A stretch of 64,000 nucleotides of DNA from a bacterium (GCA_016930535.1 JAFGGN010000074.1:1-64000); one strand, 5' to 3'. Positions 1 to 9,300 are shown, counted from the first letter of the stretch. The notes: generated from the letters alone by a model not told the origin. Translations and numbers: made by a program.

Positions 1-142
1 CCCTTGCGGCATTTCCGAGCCAGATCAGGGTTCTCAGAAATGAAAATGCCTGGGCAGGACTTTTTAACGTAATTTTTAATGCCTCCATAAAAAACAGAAT
101 AAGCGATTTGTTCACGCCCATGCGGCGCATTTTATCAGCCAT
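1..142 (-). CDS. N-terminal fragment of an unidentified protein (possibly radical SAM)
   Basis: An open frame on the minus strand runs off the left edge of the window. It starts MADKMRRMGVNKSLIL at 142, preceded by a GAGGAA ribosome-binding site with good spacing, so the start is well supported. Only 47 codons are visible: a basic start followed by a hydrophobic/basic stretch (FFMEALKITLKSPAQAFSFL). Such an N-terminus resembles the short leader before the radical SAM core in some SPASM-type proteins, but the CxxxCxxC motif would lie outside the window, so the family is a guess. Function is not assigned. Confidence 0.55.
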   Translation of the reverse strand, partial: MADKMRRMGVNKSLILFFMEALKITLKSPAQAFSFLRTLIWLGNAAR

Positions 143-231
143 CGGATTCCTCTTCGTATGCACTCTGGAACTTTAAAAGTAAGCCAGAATTTAAACATTT
201 GTATATAAAAAACCAATATCTATATTTTCAT

Positions 232-266
232 AAAAAATGTTCCCACGCCCAAAAGGGTATGGGAAC
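232..266 (-). terminator. Rho-independent terminator after the T9SS cargo gene
   Basis: Read on the minus strand, GTTCCCATACCC and GGGCGTGGGAAC pair around a TTTT loop (positions 239-266) and are followed by ATTTTTTA. The hairpin lies about 140 bases after the stop codon of the T9SS-sorted protein. Between 143 and 231 I see nothing beyond the upstream region of the fragment at 1-142. Confidence 0.75.
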
Positions 267-406
267 ATTCAGGAAAGCTTGGTTGATCTTCAAACCACCG
301 GCTTTTCAGGTTTCTCCCGATCGGTATAAACGTGCTTAAAACCTGCAGGCCTTGCCTGGATTTTTTTAAGCCGCCAATTCCGGTGGTGCCCGTTTTCTGA
401 AGCAGA

Positions 407-1369
407 TTACGGCAGGAGAATCATTTTTTGTGTATCCGTAAAATTGCCGGCATTCAGCCTGTAAAAATAGACACCCGGCGGAAGACTGCCTGCATGAAAG
501 TCGATCTCATGTGATCCGGCAGGCATCATGCCGTCCAGCAGCCGGTCCACCTGCTGACCCATTAAATTGACAATATCCAGGCGCACGTGTTCGGCAGACG
601 GAATACGAAATCCGATTCTTGTCGCAGGATTAAACGGATTCGGATAGTTGCCGCACAACTCAAACCGGTCCAGTTCGGCCGGCCGGCTTTTCACTGCGTC
701 GGGCGTTCCGGAGCGTGTAAAATTATCGAATGAGAGCTCGATTTCATCCGCTTCGATACCCGTGGTAACCAGGGCAAAGCTGTACTGATAAATTTTATCG
801 AGATCCAGAATGTTGTTGTTATAGCTGCTGCCGCCCCAGGATGTCGGAAACAGAACAAAGCCCTCGTCATTGGGTACGACCGAACCGTTTGTCTCTCTCT
901 CAATGATCGGGATCACCAGTTCCTTCCAATCGCCTTCCTCGTCGACAATGGTCGCATTCTCATACAGGTATTCCTCGACAGGTCCCCCCGGTTCGGCCTG
1001 ATCACCGATGTGCATGCGGAAGACAAAGGCATCCGGCAGGGCCGGAGCCATTTGCACCTTGATCCAGACGGAGAAGGATTCGCTGCCGCTCCAGTCCATG
1101 ACTGCATCATCGGACACCTTGTATCCGGTGTGTGCAAAGCTGCCCCAGGTATTGAGGGATCCGATACTGCAGTATTCTTTTAATGCCGCTGCGCCTTCAT
1201 GCGCATCCGTCGAATCATCCGAGAGCTCCTGATAACTCGGATCCCGTTCGATCTGAGTCCAGTTGATGGTTCCCTCGGCTATTGCACCGTCAAAATTGTT
1301 TATCACGATCTGTGAAAACAAAAAAAGCGGCATCAAGCCGAGTCCCAGAATCCGATACATTTTTTTCAT
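407..1369 (-). CDS. Secreted protein with T9SS type A C-terminal sorting domain
   Basis: A 320-residue protein. Residues 1-20 form a signal peptide (MKKMYRILGLGLMPLFLFSQ). The middle part (about 25-225) is rich in aromatic and acidic residues and reads like a beta-sandwich carbohydrate-binding or discoidin-like domain, but no family can be named safely. The last 75 residues form a type A type-9 secretion sorting domain: NYPNPFNPATRIGF, then an LMGQQV strand, an AGSHEIDF strand and a final GVYFYRL...KMILLP. In organisms with this system the domain directs passage through the SprA channel and is usually removed or anchored at the surface. SprA is encoded in the same window at 34498-40671. The gene stands alone between two terminators. 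Substrate or role at the surface is unknown. Confidence 0.85.
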   Translation of the reverse strand: MKKMYRILGLGLMPLFLFSQIVINNFDGAIAEGTINWTQIERDPSYQELSDDSTDAHEGAAALKEYCSIGSLNTWGSFAHTGYKVSDDAVMDWSGSESFSVWIKVQMAPALPDAFVFRMHIGDQAEPGGPVEEYLYENATIVDEEGDWKELVIPIIERETNGSVVPNDEGFVLFPTSWGGSSYNNNILDLDKIYQYSFALVTTGIEADEIELSFDNFTRSGTPDAVKSRPAELDRFELCGNYPNPFNPATRIGFRIPSAEHVRLDIVNLMGQQVDRLLDGMMPAGSHEIDFHAGSLPPGVYFYRLNAGNFTDTQKMILLP

Positions 1370-1499
1370 GCCTTGTTCCTCCTGAATATAAAATTAAACA
1401 ATGAACGCGCTCCTTCTCAAGAGTGATCACATGACACAATGCACCCGACCTCCGATGACTCTGGCAAGGTAAAATATTGCATAATAAAAGTCAACGAAT

Positions 1500-1531
1500 A
1501 AAAAAAGCCCCTGAACAGTCGTCCAGGGGCT
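1500..1531 (-). terminator. Rho-independent terminator after pyruvate phosphate dikinase
   Basis: On the minus strand AGCCCCTG (1531-1524) pairs with CAGGGGCT (1513-1506) around a ten-base loop and runs into seven T residues. It lies 57 bases beyond the stop of the dikinase gene. It is a textbook intrinsic terminator. Confidence 0.9.
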
Positions 1532-1587
1532 CTGAATACTCAGTGCTCTGATGTTGTATGCTTCACATCGAAATGCGGATCAAACCG

Positions 1588-4311
1588 TTATCCCTGTTCG
1601 ATCGCTGCCTGTGCTGCGGCTACGCGTGCGATGGGAACACGGAACGGTGAACAACTGACGTAGTTCATACCGACTTTATGGCAGAATTTCACGGACTTGG
1701 GCTCACCCCCGTGCTCGCCGCAGATTCCCACCTTCAGGTCGGGGCGCGTCGAACGGCCGCGTGTTGTGCCCATTTCCACCAGCTGACCCACGCCTTCCTG
1801 ATCCAGTACCTGGAACGGCTCTTCCGGAAGGATTCCCAGTTCCAGATAGATGGGCAGGAACTTGCCCGCATCGTCACGCGAATATCCGAATGTCATCTGC
1901 GTCAGATCGTTCGTTCCGAAACTGAAAAATTCAGCGGTTTCGGCGACCTTGTCCGCAGTCAGGGCCGCACGCGGGATTTCAATCATGGTGCCGACCATGA
2001 ACTTGATGCGGTCCTTTTTCTCTTCGAATACTTTTTCGGCGGTTTGACGTATAATAGCCGCCTGCATGTCGAATTCCGCCTTGGTTCCGATAAGCGGAAC
2101 CATAATTTCCGGTATGGCCTTGATGCCCTTGGCCTTGCACTTCAGGGCCGCTTCTATTATGGCGCGTGCCTGCATTTCCGTGATTTCCGGATAGGTGTTG
2201 CCCAGACGGCAGCCCCGGTGTCCCAGCATGGGATTGAATTCGGCCAGCTCTTCGACTTTATCCTTGACTTCCTTGGGTGTGATACCCATCTCTTTGGCCA
2301 TCTCCGCCTGATTTTCCTTTTCATGCGGTACAAATTCATGAAGCGGCGGATCCAGCAGACGTATGGTGACGGGCAGGCCGTCCATGGCTTTGAAAATGCC
2401 CTCGAAATCGCCGCGCTGCATGGGAAGCAGTTTTTTCAGGGCTTTTCTGCGGCCCGCTTCATCTTCCGCAAGAATCATCTCGCGCACTGCCTTGATCCGG
2501 TCTCCTTCAAAGAACATGTGTTCCGTACGTGTCAGACCGATTCCCTTGGCACCGAATTCCCGGGCCACTTTTGAATCGTGGGGCGTATCCGCATTCGTAC
2601 GTACATGCATCTTTGTATATTTGTCGCACAGCTTCATCAATTTTCCGAAATCACCGGTCAGTTCCGGATCCTTGGTGGCAATCTGCCCTTTCAGGACCTC
2701 TCCGGTGCTGCCGTTCAGCGAAATCCAGTCGCCTTCCTTGAATGTCTGACCGTCTGCTTCGAATTTGCGTGCCTTGTAATCGATTTTCAGACCGCCGGCA
2801 CCCGATACACAACACTTGCCCATACCTCGGGCCACAACCGCCGCATGGGAGGTCATGCCTCCGCGTGCTGTCAGGATTCCCCTGGCGGCATCCATGCCTG
2901 CAAGATCTTCGGGAGACGTCTCGATACGGACCAGAATCACCGCTTCACCCCTGGCCTTCCACTCAACGGCCTCATCGGCGAAAAAGACCACTTTTCCCGT
3001 GGCTGCGCCGGGAGATGCCGGCAGACCCTTGCCGATCACCTTGGCTGCCTTGTATGCCTTGGGATCGAATACGGGATGCAGCAACTCGTCCAGTTTGTTC
3101 GGTTCGATACGCAGAATGGCCGCTTTTTCATCGATTTTTTTCTGGGTCACCATATCCATGGCTATTTTTACCATGGCCGCACCGGTTCGTTTGCCGCTCC
3201 GGGTCTGAAGCAGCCACAGCCGGCCTTCCTGAATCGTGAATTCCAGGTCCTGCATGTCCTTGTAATGCTCTTCGAGCTTGGTTTCCAGCTTGCTCAGCTG
3301 TTTATAGACATCGGGCATCAGTTCTTCGAGAGACGGAAAACTCTTCTTTCGCTCCGCTTCGCTGACACCGGCCAGAACAGCCCATCTCTTGGAACCCTTG
3401 AGCGTGATCTGCTGGGGTGTACGGACACCGGCAACCACATCCTCTCCCTGTGCATTGATCAGGTATTCACCATTGAACAGATCCTCGCCGGTCCCCGCAT
3501 CGCGTGTAAACGCAACACCTGTTCCGGAATTGTTGCCCGTATTGCCGAAAACCATGGCCTGCACATTGACGGCCGTTCCCCAGTTGCCGGGAATGCCGTG
3601 GATTTTTCTGTACACGATGGCCCTGTCGTTATTCCATGAACCGAACACGGCTCCAACGGCTCCCCAGAGCTGTTCCCACGGATCCACGGGAAAATCATGT
3701 CCGGTGACTTTCTTGACAGCGGTCTTGAACTTCTTGACCAGGCTCATTAAATCCTTCGTATCGAGATCCGTATCGTTTTCGACGCCCTTATCCTTTTTTG
3801 CCTTCTCAATAATTTCTTCGAACGGATCGATATCTTCTTTGGATTCCGGTTTCAGGCCGAGCACCACATCGCCGTACATCTGTACAAAACGCCGGTACGA
3901 ATCCCATACGAACCGGTCGTTCCCCGTCCGTTCAATCATTCCCTGAACCACCTCGTCGTTCAGGCCAAGATTGAGCACCGTATCCATCATACCCGGCATG
4001 GAAACACGCGCACCGGACCGGACCGACACCAGAAGCGGATTTTTCGGATCACCGAACTTGGCTCCCATCATCTTTTCGATCGAAGCAATACCGGCTTTCA
4101 CCTCACCACTCAATTTCTTGAACATTTTGTCTTTACCGATCTCATAATATTTGGTGCATGCTTCGGTCGTAATCGTGAAACCGGCGGGAACAGGAACGCC
4201 GATTAAATTCATTTCCGCCAGGTTGGCTCCTTTGCCGCCCAGCAGATTCTTCATGCCTGCTTTGCCTTCCGCTTTCCCGCCTCCAAAAGTATAAACATAC
4301 TTTTCAGCCAT
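1588..4311 (-). CDS. ppdK: Pyruvate, phosphate dikinase
   Basis: The 907-residue product has the normal length of the family and interconverts pyruvate, ATP and phosphate with phosphoenolpyruvate, AMP and pyrophosphate in the cytosol. The N-terminal ATP-grasp domain carries GGKGANLAEM near residue 25 and RSGARVSMPGMMDT near 98-111. The swivelling phosphohistidine domain has GGMTSHAAVVARGMGK with the catalytic histidine at about residue 489. The C-terminal TIM barrel has the PEP-utiliser signatures (GTNDLTQMTFGYSRDDA and GICGEHGG). The ATG start follows AGGAGG by nine bases. The gene is transcribed alone or after ctpA (86-base gap) and ends at a strong terminator. It may serve gluconeogenesis or pyrophosphate-based glycolysis; direction cannot be told from sequence. 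Confidence 0.97.
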   Translation of the reverse strand: MAEKYVYTFGGGKAEGKAGMKNLLGGKGANLAEMNLIGVPVPAGFTITTEACTKYYEIGKDKMFKKLSGEVKAGIASIEKMMGAKFGDPKNPLLVSVRSGARVSMPGMMDTVLNLGLNDEVVQGMIERTGNDRFVWDSYRRFVQMYGDVVLGLKPESKEDIDPFEEIIEKAKKDKGVENDTDLDTKDLMSLVKKFKTAVKKVTGHDFPVDPWEQLWGAVGAVFGSWNNDRAIVYRKIHGIPGNWGTAVNVQAMVFGNTGNNSGTGVAFTRDAGTGEDLFNGEYLINAQGEDVVAGVRTPQQITLKGSKRWAVLAGVSEAERKKSFPSLEELMPDVYKQLSKLETKLEEHYKDMQDLEFTIQEGRLWLLQTRSGKRTGAAMVKIAMDMVTQKKIDEKAAILRIEPNKLDELLHPVFDPKAYKAAKVIGKGLPASPGAATGKVVFFADEAVEWKARGEAVILVRIETSPEDLAGMDAARGILTARGGMTSHAAVVARGMGKCCVSGAGGLKIDYKARKFEADGQTFKEGDWISLNGSTGEVLKGQIATKDPELTGDFGKLMKLCDKYTKMHVRTNADTPHDSKVAREFGAKGIGLTRTEHMFFEGDRIKAVREMILAEDEAGRRKALKKLLPMQRGDFEGIFKAMDGLPVTIRLLDPPLHEFVPHEKENQAEMAKEMGITPKEVKDKVEELAEFNPMLGHRGCRLGNTYPEITEMQARAIIEAALKCKAKGIKAIPEIMVPLIGTKAEFDMQAAIIRQTAEKVFEEKKDRIKFMVGTMIEIPRAALTADKVAETAEFFSFGTNDLTQMTFGYSRDDAGKFLPIYLELGILPEEPFQVLDQEGVGQLVEMGTTRGRSTRPDLKVGICGEHGGEPKSVKFCHKVGMNYVSCSPFRVPIARVAAAQAAIEQG

Positions 4312-4396
4312 AAATTAAACCTCCTTGATCGATTATATATGTATTTGTCAAACGATTCTATCCATCCGCATATGCGGACGGAAGAACATGCCGTTT

Positions 4397-6037
4397 TTAC
4401 TGTTCCAGAATGCTGGCATACAGCGCCTGATCCCGGACGAGGGTAATCGCCCTCTGGACCACTTTGTCATCCTGGAGTCCGATTTCCGATTCGCGTCTGC
4501 TGCCAAATGCCTTGGATGCCACTTCCAGTCTGAGCACCCGGGTAATATCCTTGATACTGCTTTCGAACATGTCATCCTTGACCTGGTTCAACGATTTTTG
4601 CAGTTTTTCGATATCCAGGAGCAGGGATGCTTCGTATCCCTCCTTAATGGATTCTTTTTTCAAATCGGCCAGGGTGGATTCTATGGGGTGTTTGTACGTA
4701 TATCCCTCTTTTTTCAGGTATTTCCTGAATGCCTGTAACATGTCATTGGAAACCGTGACATTGGAATCCAGGTCCGTATGGGCGCCGGTGTATTCGACCG
4801 CAAAATTGAAATACATGGACTTTCTCTGAAGATCCCATACCAGGTCGTTGACACGATCGGGGATGATCACGATGTCCGGAATGATGCCGCCTCCCCCGAA
4901 GACGGGGCGGCCCTTGTCCGTATGATACGCAAGCTCCTCTCCGTCGTTGGCCAGCGTGTCCGACCACATGGAGTAATCCTGGCGCTGTATGCATCTTCCG
5001 CTGGGTGTATAATACTTGGCCGTCGTGATTTTCAAGGCAGCGACATCTGAAAGGGGCACCACGGTCTGAACCAGCCCTTTACCGAAAGTGGTATCGCCGA
5101 TGACCAGGCCGCGGTCATGATCCTGAATCGCACCGGCCACAATTTCAGAGGCCGAGGCGCTTCCCCCGTTGACAAGAACGACCAGGGGGCCGTCGCCGTA
5201 CAGCGGATCATATCGTGACGAGAATTCCTGTATGGATCCGCGGCTTCTTCCCCGCGTGGAAACGATGGTGGCACCCTTGGGCAGAAACACATCCGAGACA
5301 TGAACCGCCGCTTCCAGCATGCCTCCCGGGTTGGAGCGCAGATCCAGAATGACGCCGCCGAGCCTTTCGGACTGAAAGTCGCGGATCGCTTCCCGGATCT
5401 CCTGCGCCGCATTCTTGGAGAAACGGGTCAGTCTGATATAGCCGATGTCCCCATCGACGATACCGGCATACCGGACATCCTCAATCTTTATTTTTTCCCG
5501 TATCAGTGTAAAATCCAGAACGGTGTCCATGCCGTTCCGGCGGATTGTCAGCACCACGGCCGTTCCCGCGGGTCCCCGGATTCTCTGTACGGTCTCATCC
5601 AGGCTCTTTCCCTGCGTGGGTTCGTCGTCGACCCTGATGATCACGTCGCCTTCACGAATGCCGGCGCGTTCTGCCGGTGTGCCGATAAAGGGCGGATCCG
5701 CCACGGTCACGTCGCCGTTCCGAATGCTCAGGCCCATGCCAACGCCTTCATATTTGCCGTCCGTCAGAATCTGAAGCTGTTCCTTATCCTCCTTCTCGAT
5801 ATAATTGGAATAGGGATCCAGCGTTCCCAGCATGCCGTCGATTCCCGCCTTCAGCAGTTTTTCGGCATCGACGTCATCCACATAACGAATGGCGACTTCC
5901 TTATATACCTCTTTCAGAATCGGAAATGTCCTGTTGATGTCCGAAAATACATCGTTGGCATATATCCGCACGATAATCAGCAGGATAAGCATACTGACAA
6001 CACCAATCCCGATCGAGGTTCTTCTTGGGTTGGACAT
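4397..6037 (-). CDS. C-terminal processing protease (S41 family, CtpA/Prc-like)
   Basis: A membrane-anchored serine protease of 546 residues. One transmembrane helix (about residues 8-27) is followed by a periplasmic region, a PDZ domain (about 95-175, with GVGMGLSIRNGDVTV) and the S41 catalytic domain. The Ser/Lys dyad is visible in NGGSASASEIVAGA (Ser near 295) and DTTFGKGLVQT (Lys near 320), 25 residues apart as in Prc. About 190 further residues form a helical C-terminal extension. An upstream TTG at 6043 is possible, but GAGGA sits eight bases before the ATG at 6037, which I prefer. In this family the enzyme trims C-termini of periplasmic or outer-membrane proteins. Own promoter likely lies in 6038-6133. 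Confidence 0.93.
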   Translation of the reverse strand: MSNPRRTSIGIGVVSMLILLIIVRIYANDVFSDINRTFPILKEVYKEVAIRYVDDVDAEKLLKAGIDGMLGTLDPYSNYIEKEDKEQLQILTDGKYEGVGMGLSIRNGDVTVADPPFIGTPAERAGIREGDVIIRVDDEPTQGKSLDETVQRIRGPAGTAVVLTIRRNGMDTVLDFTLIREKIKIEDVRYAGIVDGDIGYIRLTRFSKNAAQEIREAIRDFQSERLGGVILDLRSNPGGMLEAAVHVSDVFLPKGATIVSTRGRSRGSIQEFSSRYDPLYGDGPLVVLVNGGSASASEIVAGAIQDHDRGLVIGDTTFGKGLVQTVVPLSDVAALKITTAKYYTPSGRCIQRQDYSMWSDTLANDGEELAYHTDKGRPVFGGGGIIPDIVIIPDRVNDLVWDLQRKSMYFNFAVEYTGAHTDLDSNVTVSNDMLQAFRKYLKKEGYTYKHPIESTLADLKKESIKEGYEASLLLDIEKLQKSLNQVKDDMFESSIKDITRVLRLEVASKAFGSRRESEIGLQDDKVVQRAITLVRDQALYASILEQ

Positions 6038-6133
6038 GATCAATTCCTCTTTTTAAACGGTCCTGAACGGTATACAATCGCCGGCAGCGCTTTGTTCCGC
6101 GGGTCCCGTTTCAATAATTAAACGAATTCACGC

Positions 6134-7450
6134 TCAGTCGTAATATTCAAGTCCCAGATGCGTGATCAGTTCTTCACCTTTCAGATATCTCAGCGTATTT
6201 TTCATTTTCATGGACTGAATAAATATATCATGTTCGGGATACAGTTCCGGTGCATGCATCGGACTCTTGAAATAAAACGACAGCCATTCCTGTATGCCCT
6301 TCATACCCGCGCGCTGGGCCAGATCCATGAACAGCGCCAGATCCAGTGCAACCGGAGCGGCCAGGATGGAATCACGGCAAAGGAAGTCCACCTTGATCTG
6401 CATCTGATATCCCAGCCATCCGAAAATATCGATATTGTCCCAGGCTTCTTTGTTGTCCCCGATGGGCGGATAATAATTGATGCGCACCTTATGATACAGG
6501 TCGCCATAGAGGTCCGGATATTTTTTGGGCTGGAATATCCAGTCGAGGGCCGACGCTTTGGTCACTTCCTTGGAACGGAAGGAGAGCGGTTCGTCCAGAA
6601 CCAGACCGTCACGGTTTCCAAGGATGTTGGTCGAAAACCAGCCCTTGACTCCCAGCATTCTGCTTTTCAGGCCCGGGGCAAGCACCGTTTTCATCAGGGT
6701 CTGACCCGTCTTGAAATCCTTGCCGGATATGGGCACGCCCAGCTCTTTTGCCAGTTCGGACAATGCCGGAATATCGTGGCACATATGCGGAGCACCGTTT
6801 GCGTAGGGAATGCCGGATTTGATGGCCGCATAGGCGTAAATCATGCTCGAGGAGATCGCAGGATGATTTTCTTCCATGCCTTTTTCAAAGGTCTCGATCG
6901 TCGCCCATACCGGATCGTATTCCATGTAAATTTCCGTGCTGCCGCACCAGACAATCACGAGTCGGTCCAGATTGTTTTCTTTCTTGAAATTTTCCATGTC
7001 ATCCATCAGCTGCCTGGCAAGATCCATTTTGTTTTTGCCGGTTTTTTTATTGGGACCATCCAGGTTCTTGACATACTGCTTGTCAAAAACAGCCTTCATG
7101 GGTTTGATGGATTCAAGAAAAGGGCGGACTTTGTTCAGGTCGTCCTTGGTCAATACGCCCGCAGTACAGGCTGCCTCATAGGCATTGTCTTCATAGATGT
7201 CCCAGCCGCCGAAAACGATATCATTTAAATCAGCAAGGGGCACAAAGTCTTTGATAAGGGGGGTGTTGTCATCTGTGCGTTTGCCCAGCCGAATGGTCCC
7301 CATTTGTGAAACTGACCCAAAGGCCTTTGAATGACCCTTTCGAATCAACTCAACACCGGCCATCAGCGTCGTGCCGACAGCACCCATTCCGGGAACCAGT
7401 ACGCCCAGTTTCCCTTTCGCTTCCTGAATTTTAACGCCTTTCTCGATCAA
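6134..7450 (-). CDS. ino1: Inositol-3-phosphate synthase
   Basis: The 438-residue product matches the bacterial/archaeal myo-inositol-1-phosphate synthase family, which converts glucose 6-phosphate to inositol 3-phosphate with NAD. Visible marks are the NAD-binding VPGMGAVGTTLMAGVE near the N-terminus, CGSTEIY, the IPYANGAPHMCHDIPAL region, and the active-site segment SGKDFKTGQTLMKTVLAPG followed by KGWFSTNILGNRDG. The start is TTG: AGGAGG lies six bases upstream and the next ATG falls inside the NAD-binding motif, so translation from TTG is well supported. It is preceded on the same strand by panD and a CDP-alcohol phosphatidyltransferase, pointing to inositol phospholipid synthesis rather than a free osmolyte. 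Confidence 0.95.
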   Translation of the reverse strand: MIEKGVKIQEAKGKLGVLVPGMGAVGTTLMAGVELIRKGHSKAFGSVSQMGTIRLGKRTDDNTPLIKDFVPLADLNDIVFGGWDIYEDNAYEAACTAGVLTKDDLNKVRPFLESIKPMKAVFDKQYVKNLDGPNKKTGKNKMDLARQLMDDMENFKKENNLDRLVIVWCGSTEIYMEYDPVWATIETFEKGMEENHPAISSSMIYAYAAIKSGIPYANGAPHMCHDIPALSELAKELGVPISGKDFKTGQTLMKTVLAPGLKSRMLGVKGWFSTNILGNRDGLVLDEPLSFRSKEVTKASALDWIFQPKKYPDLYGDLYHKVRINYYPPIGDNKEAWDNIDIFGWLGYQMQIKVDFLCRDSILAAPVALDLALFMDLAQRAGMKGIQEWLSFYFKSPMHAPELYPEHDIFIQSMKMKNTLRYLKGEELITHLGLEYYD

Positions 7451-7478
7451 TCTTTTCCTCCTGTCGGATTAAATAATG

Positions 7479-7838
7479 TCAACGGTTGTCAGTTACAATT
7501 TCGTTATGTTCATTCAGAATGACAATCCTGGGATGATGTTCTTTTATTTCTTTCTCATCGAAAAATCCATAGGCCAGTATGATGACACGGTCACCTACCT
7601 GCGCAAGTCTCGCCAGTGCGCCGTTCATGATAATTGCCCTCGATCCCCTTTCTCCGCGAATCACGTAGGTTTCGGCTCTCAGCCCGTTGGTGATATTGAG
7701 CACATGGACCTTCTCAAATTCTATCAATCCAACGGCATCCATCAACGATTCGTCAATGGTGACGCTTCCGACATAATTGATGTCCGCTTCTGTAACTGCT
7801 GCCCGGTGAATCTTTGATTTGAGCGCCTCAAAATGCAT
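7479..7838 (-). CDS. panD: Aspartate 1-decarboxylase (pyruvoyl enzyme)
   Basis: A 119-residue protein of normal PanD length. The self-processing site Gly24-Ser25 is present (INYVGSVTID); cleavage there yields the pyruvoyl cofactor on the alpha chain. The later ALARLAQVGDRVIILAYG is the typical beta-barrel segment. The enzyme makes beta-alanine from aspartate for pantothenate and coenzyme A. It lies between the phosphatidyltransferase (18-base gap) and ino1 (28-base gap), so a pantothenate gene is embedded in an inositol-lipid operon; the other pan genes are not in the window. A possible ribosome-binding site AAGGA precedes the ATG. Confidence 0.96.
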   Translation of the reverse strand: MHFEALKSKIHRAAVTEADINYVGSVTIDESLMDAVGLIEFEKVHVLNITNGLRAETYVIRGERGSRAIIMNGALARLAQVGDRVIILAYGFFDEKEIKEHHPRIVILNEHNEIVTDNR

Positions 7839-7856
7839 GCTGAATCCTTCCCCGGT

Positions 7857-8483
7857 TTACGCGGTCTCCTCGACCAGCTCCCTGTCCTTTTTTCGAATAT
7901 GCACAATCCGGTGAATCGCCGTAATGTTCGATAATATGGCAATAATCCAGATGGCGGCGACCAGGACGATTCTGAATGTCAGCGCCCCGAATGCAAGCAG
8001 GACGATCCGCTCGACACGCTGCATCATGCCGACTTTGCATTCGAAACCCAGGCCTTCGGCCCTGGCCCTGACATAACTGACCATCAGGGACCCCCCCAGA
8101 CCGATGGCCAGCGCCAGGGAGGTGATAAACGCCTGCTCCCTGATAAAATAAAACGCCAGACCGAAAAAAACCAGCATCTCCGAATACCGGTCCAGTGTCG
8201 AATCCAGAAGCGCTCCGAACTTGGATTCCCGGCCGCTTCTCCTGGCTATGGTGCCGTCTATGCTGTCGCAGATTCCGGAGAGCAGCAGAAAGACACCGGC
8301 CATTCTGAAACTGCCCATGGCCGCGTATACGGCCGAAACACCGCCAAACACCAGGCCGATCGAAGTGAACAGATTCGGATTGACATTCAGACGAATAAAA
8401 AACGTGATAATCGGATCAAACAGAAGATAGTAAAACTCCTTGACCCTGTCCGAAATAAGGGTTTGATTGATAAGTTTGGCCAT
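7857..8483 (-). CDS. CDP-alcohol phosphatidyltransferase, probable phosphatidylinositol-phosphate synthase
   Basis: An integral membrane enzyme of about 208 residues with five to six predicted helices. The family motif D-x2-D-G-x2-A-R-x8-G-x3-D-x3-D is complete: DSIDGTIARRSGRESKFGAL continuing LDSTLD. The enzyme transfers a phosphatidyl group from CDP-diacylglycerol to an alcohol. Because ino1 lies two genes downstream, the acceptor is likely inositol 3-phosphate, giving phosphatidylinositol phosphate; PgsA-type glycerol phosphate transfer is the alternative. The ATG at 8483 comes one base after the rsmI stop (TAA-A-ATG), suggesting coupled translation; an in-frame ATG at 8504 would overlap rsmI. 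Confidence 0.85.
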   Translation of the reverse strand: MAKLINQTLISDRVKEFYYLLFDPIITFFIRLNVNPNLFTSIGLVFGGVSAVYAAMGSFRMAGVFLLLSGICDSIDGTIARRSGRESKFGALLDSTLDRYSEMLVFFGLAFYFIREQAFITSLALAIGLGGSLMVSYVRARAEGLGFECKVGMMQRVERIVLLAFGALTFRIVLVAAIWIIAILSNITAIHRIVHIRKKDRELVEETA

Positions 8484-8484
8484 T

Positions 8485-9174
8485 TTATTTCTCGTTATCT
8501 CCATGAATTATCAGAACAAATTCTCCCCTGACCGTCCTTTTCGAAAATTGCTGAACCGCATCTGAAAGCGTTGTTCTCACAATTTCCTCGAACTTTTTTG
8601 TGAGCTCTCTGCAAACGGCTACGGAACGGTCACCCAAAGTATCACATAAGTCCTGAAGTGTTCGAATGAGTCGATGTGGCGATTCGTAAAGTATAATGGT
8701 TCTTTTTTCGGTTTTCAGATCATCCAGCCTGCGCCTGCGTCCTTTTTTTACCGGGAGAAAACCCTCAAATGCAAACCGGTCCGTGGGCAGGCCCGACACG
8801 CTGACCGCCGTAATGGCGGCCGTCGCACCCGGTATGGGCACGATGTGTACCCCGTGTTTAAGTGCCGCCTGTATCAGACGATATGCCGGATCTGAAATAC
8901 CCGGTGTGCCTGCATCGGACACCAGGGCGATATCCTGGCCGGAAAGCAGGATGTTTACAAGATGTGTGGTTTTCTTCTCCTTGTTAAAATCATGATAGCT
9001 TTCCAGGCGGCCGTCAATTCCGTAATGCATCATGAGAATCCGCGTTCTTCTGGTGTCTTCCGCAGCGATAATCCCGGCACTTTTCAGAACGCGTACCGCC
9101 CTGAAAGAAATATCCTCCATGTTCCCAATCGGGGTGCTCACCACATAGAGAATCCCCGAATCTGTACCGTCCAT
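8485..9174 (-). CDS. rsmI: 16S rRNA 2'-O-ribose C1402 methyltransferase
   Basis: A 229-residue tetrapyrrole-methylase-fold enzyme. The N-terminus YVVSTPIGNMEDISFRAV and the following AEDTRRTR are RsmI hallmarks, as are LVSDAGTPGISDPAY (SAM binding) and PIPGATAAITAVSVSGLPTD. The family methylates C1402 of 16S rRNA in the decoding centre. It is a little shorter than E. coli RsmI, lacking most of the C-terminal extension. It is the first gene of the block continuing into the phosphatidyltransferase, panD and ino1. The upstream region is the non-coding stretch at 9175-9641. Confidence 0.95.
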   Translation of the reverse strand: MDGTDSGILYVVSTPIGNMEDISFRAVRVLKSAGIIAAEDTRRTRILMMHYGIDGRLESYHDFNKEKKTTHLVNILLSGQDIALVSDAGTPGISDPAYRLIQAALKHGVHIVPIPGATAAITAVSVSGLPTDRFAFEGFLPVKKGRRRRLDDLKTEKRTIILYESPHRLIRTLQDLCDTLGDRSVAVCRELTKKFEEIVRTTLSDAVQQFSKRTVRGEFVLIIHGDNEK

Positions 9175-9222
9175 GAATTTCCCAGACTATTCAAACATAT
9201 GTGTGCTCATATGGATCAAAGA

Positions 9223-9267
9223 GAAGCCGCTTTCTTCTCCGTTCTTTTATAAAAAGAAAGCGGCTTC
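9223..9267. repeat. 14-bp perfect inverted repeat upstream of rsmI
   Basis: GAAGCCGCTTTCTT (9223-9236) and AAGAAAGCGGCTTC (9254-9267) are perfect reverse complements separated by 17 bases. Neither strand shows a proper T-run after the hairpin, so I do not call a terminator. It lies 49 bases before the rsmI start and next to the origin candidate; it may be a transcript leader hairpin or a protein-binding site. Confidence 0.7.
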
Positions 9268-9300
9268 CCCTCTCCTTTGTGTCAGAGCAGACTACTCCAC

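Noticed and set aside
4373..4386. Palindrome TCCGCATATGCGGA between ppdK and ctpA
   Set aside because: Short, without T-run and without a second copy; could be chance, so not listed as a site.
9223..9267. The 14-bp inverted repeat as a terminator
   Set aside because: No T-run on either strand and it lies upstream, not downstream, of rsmI.
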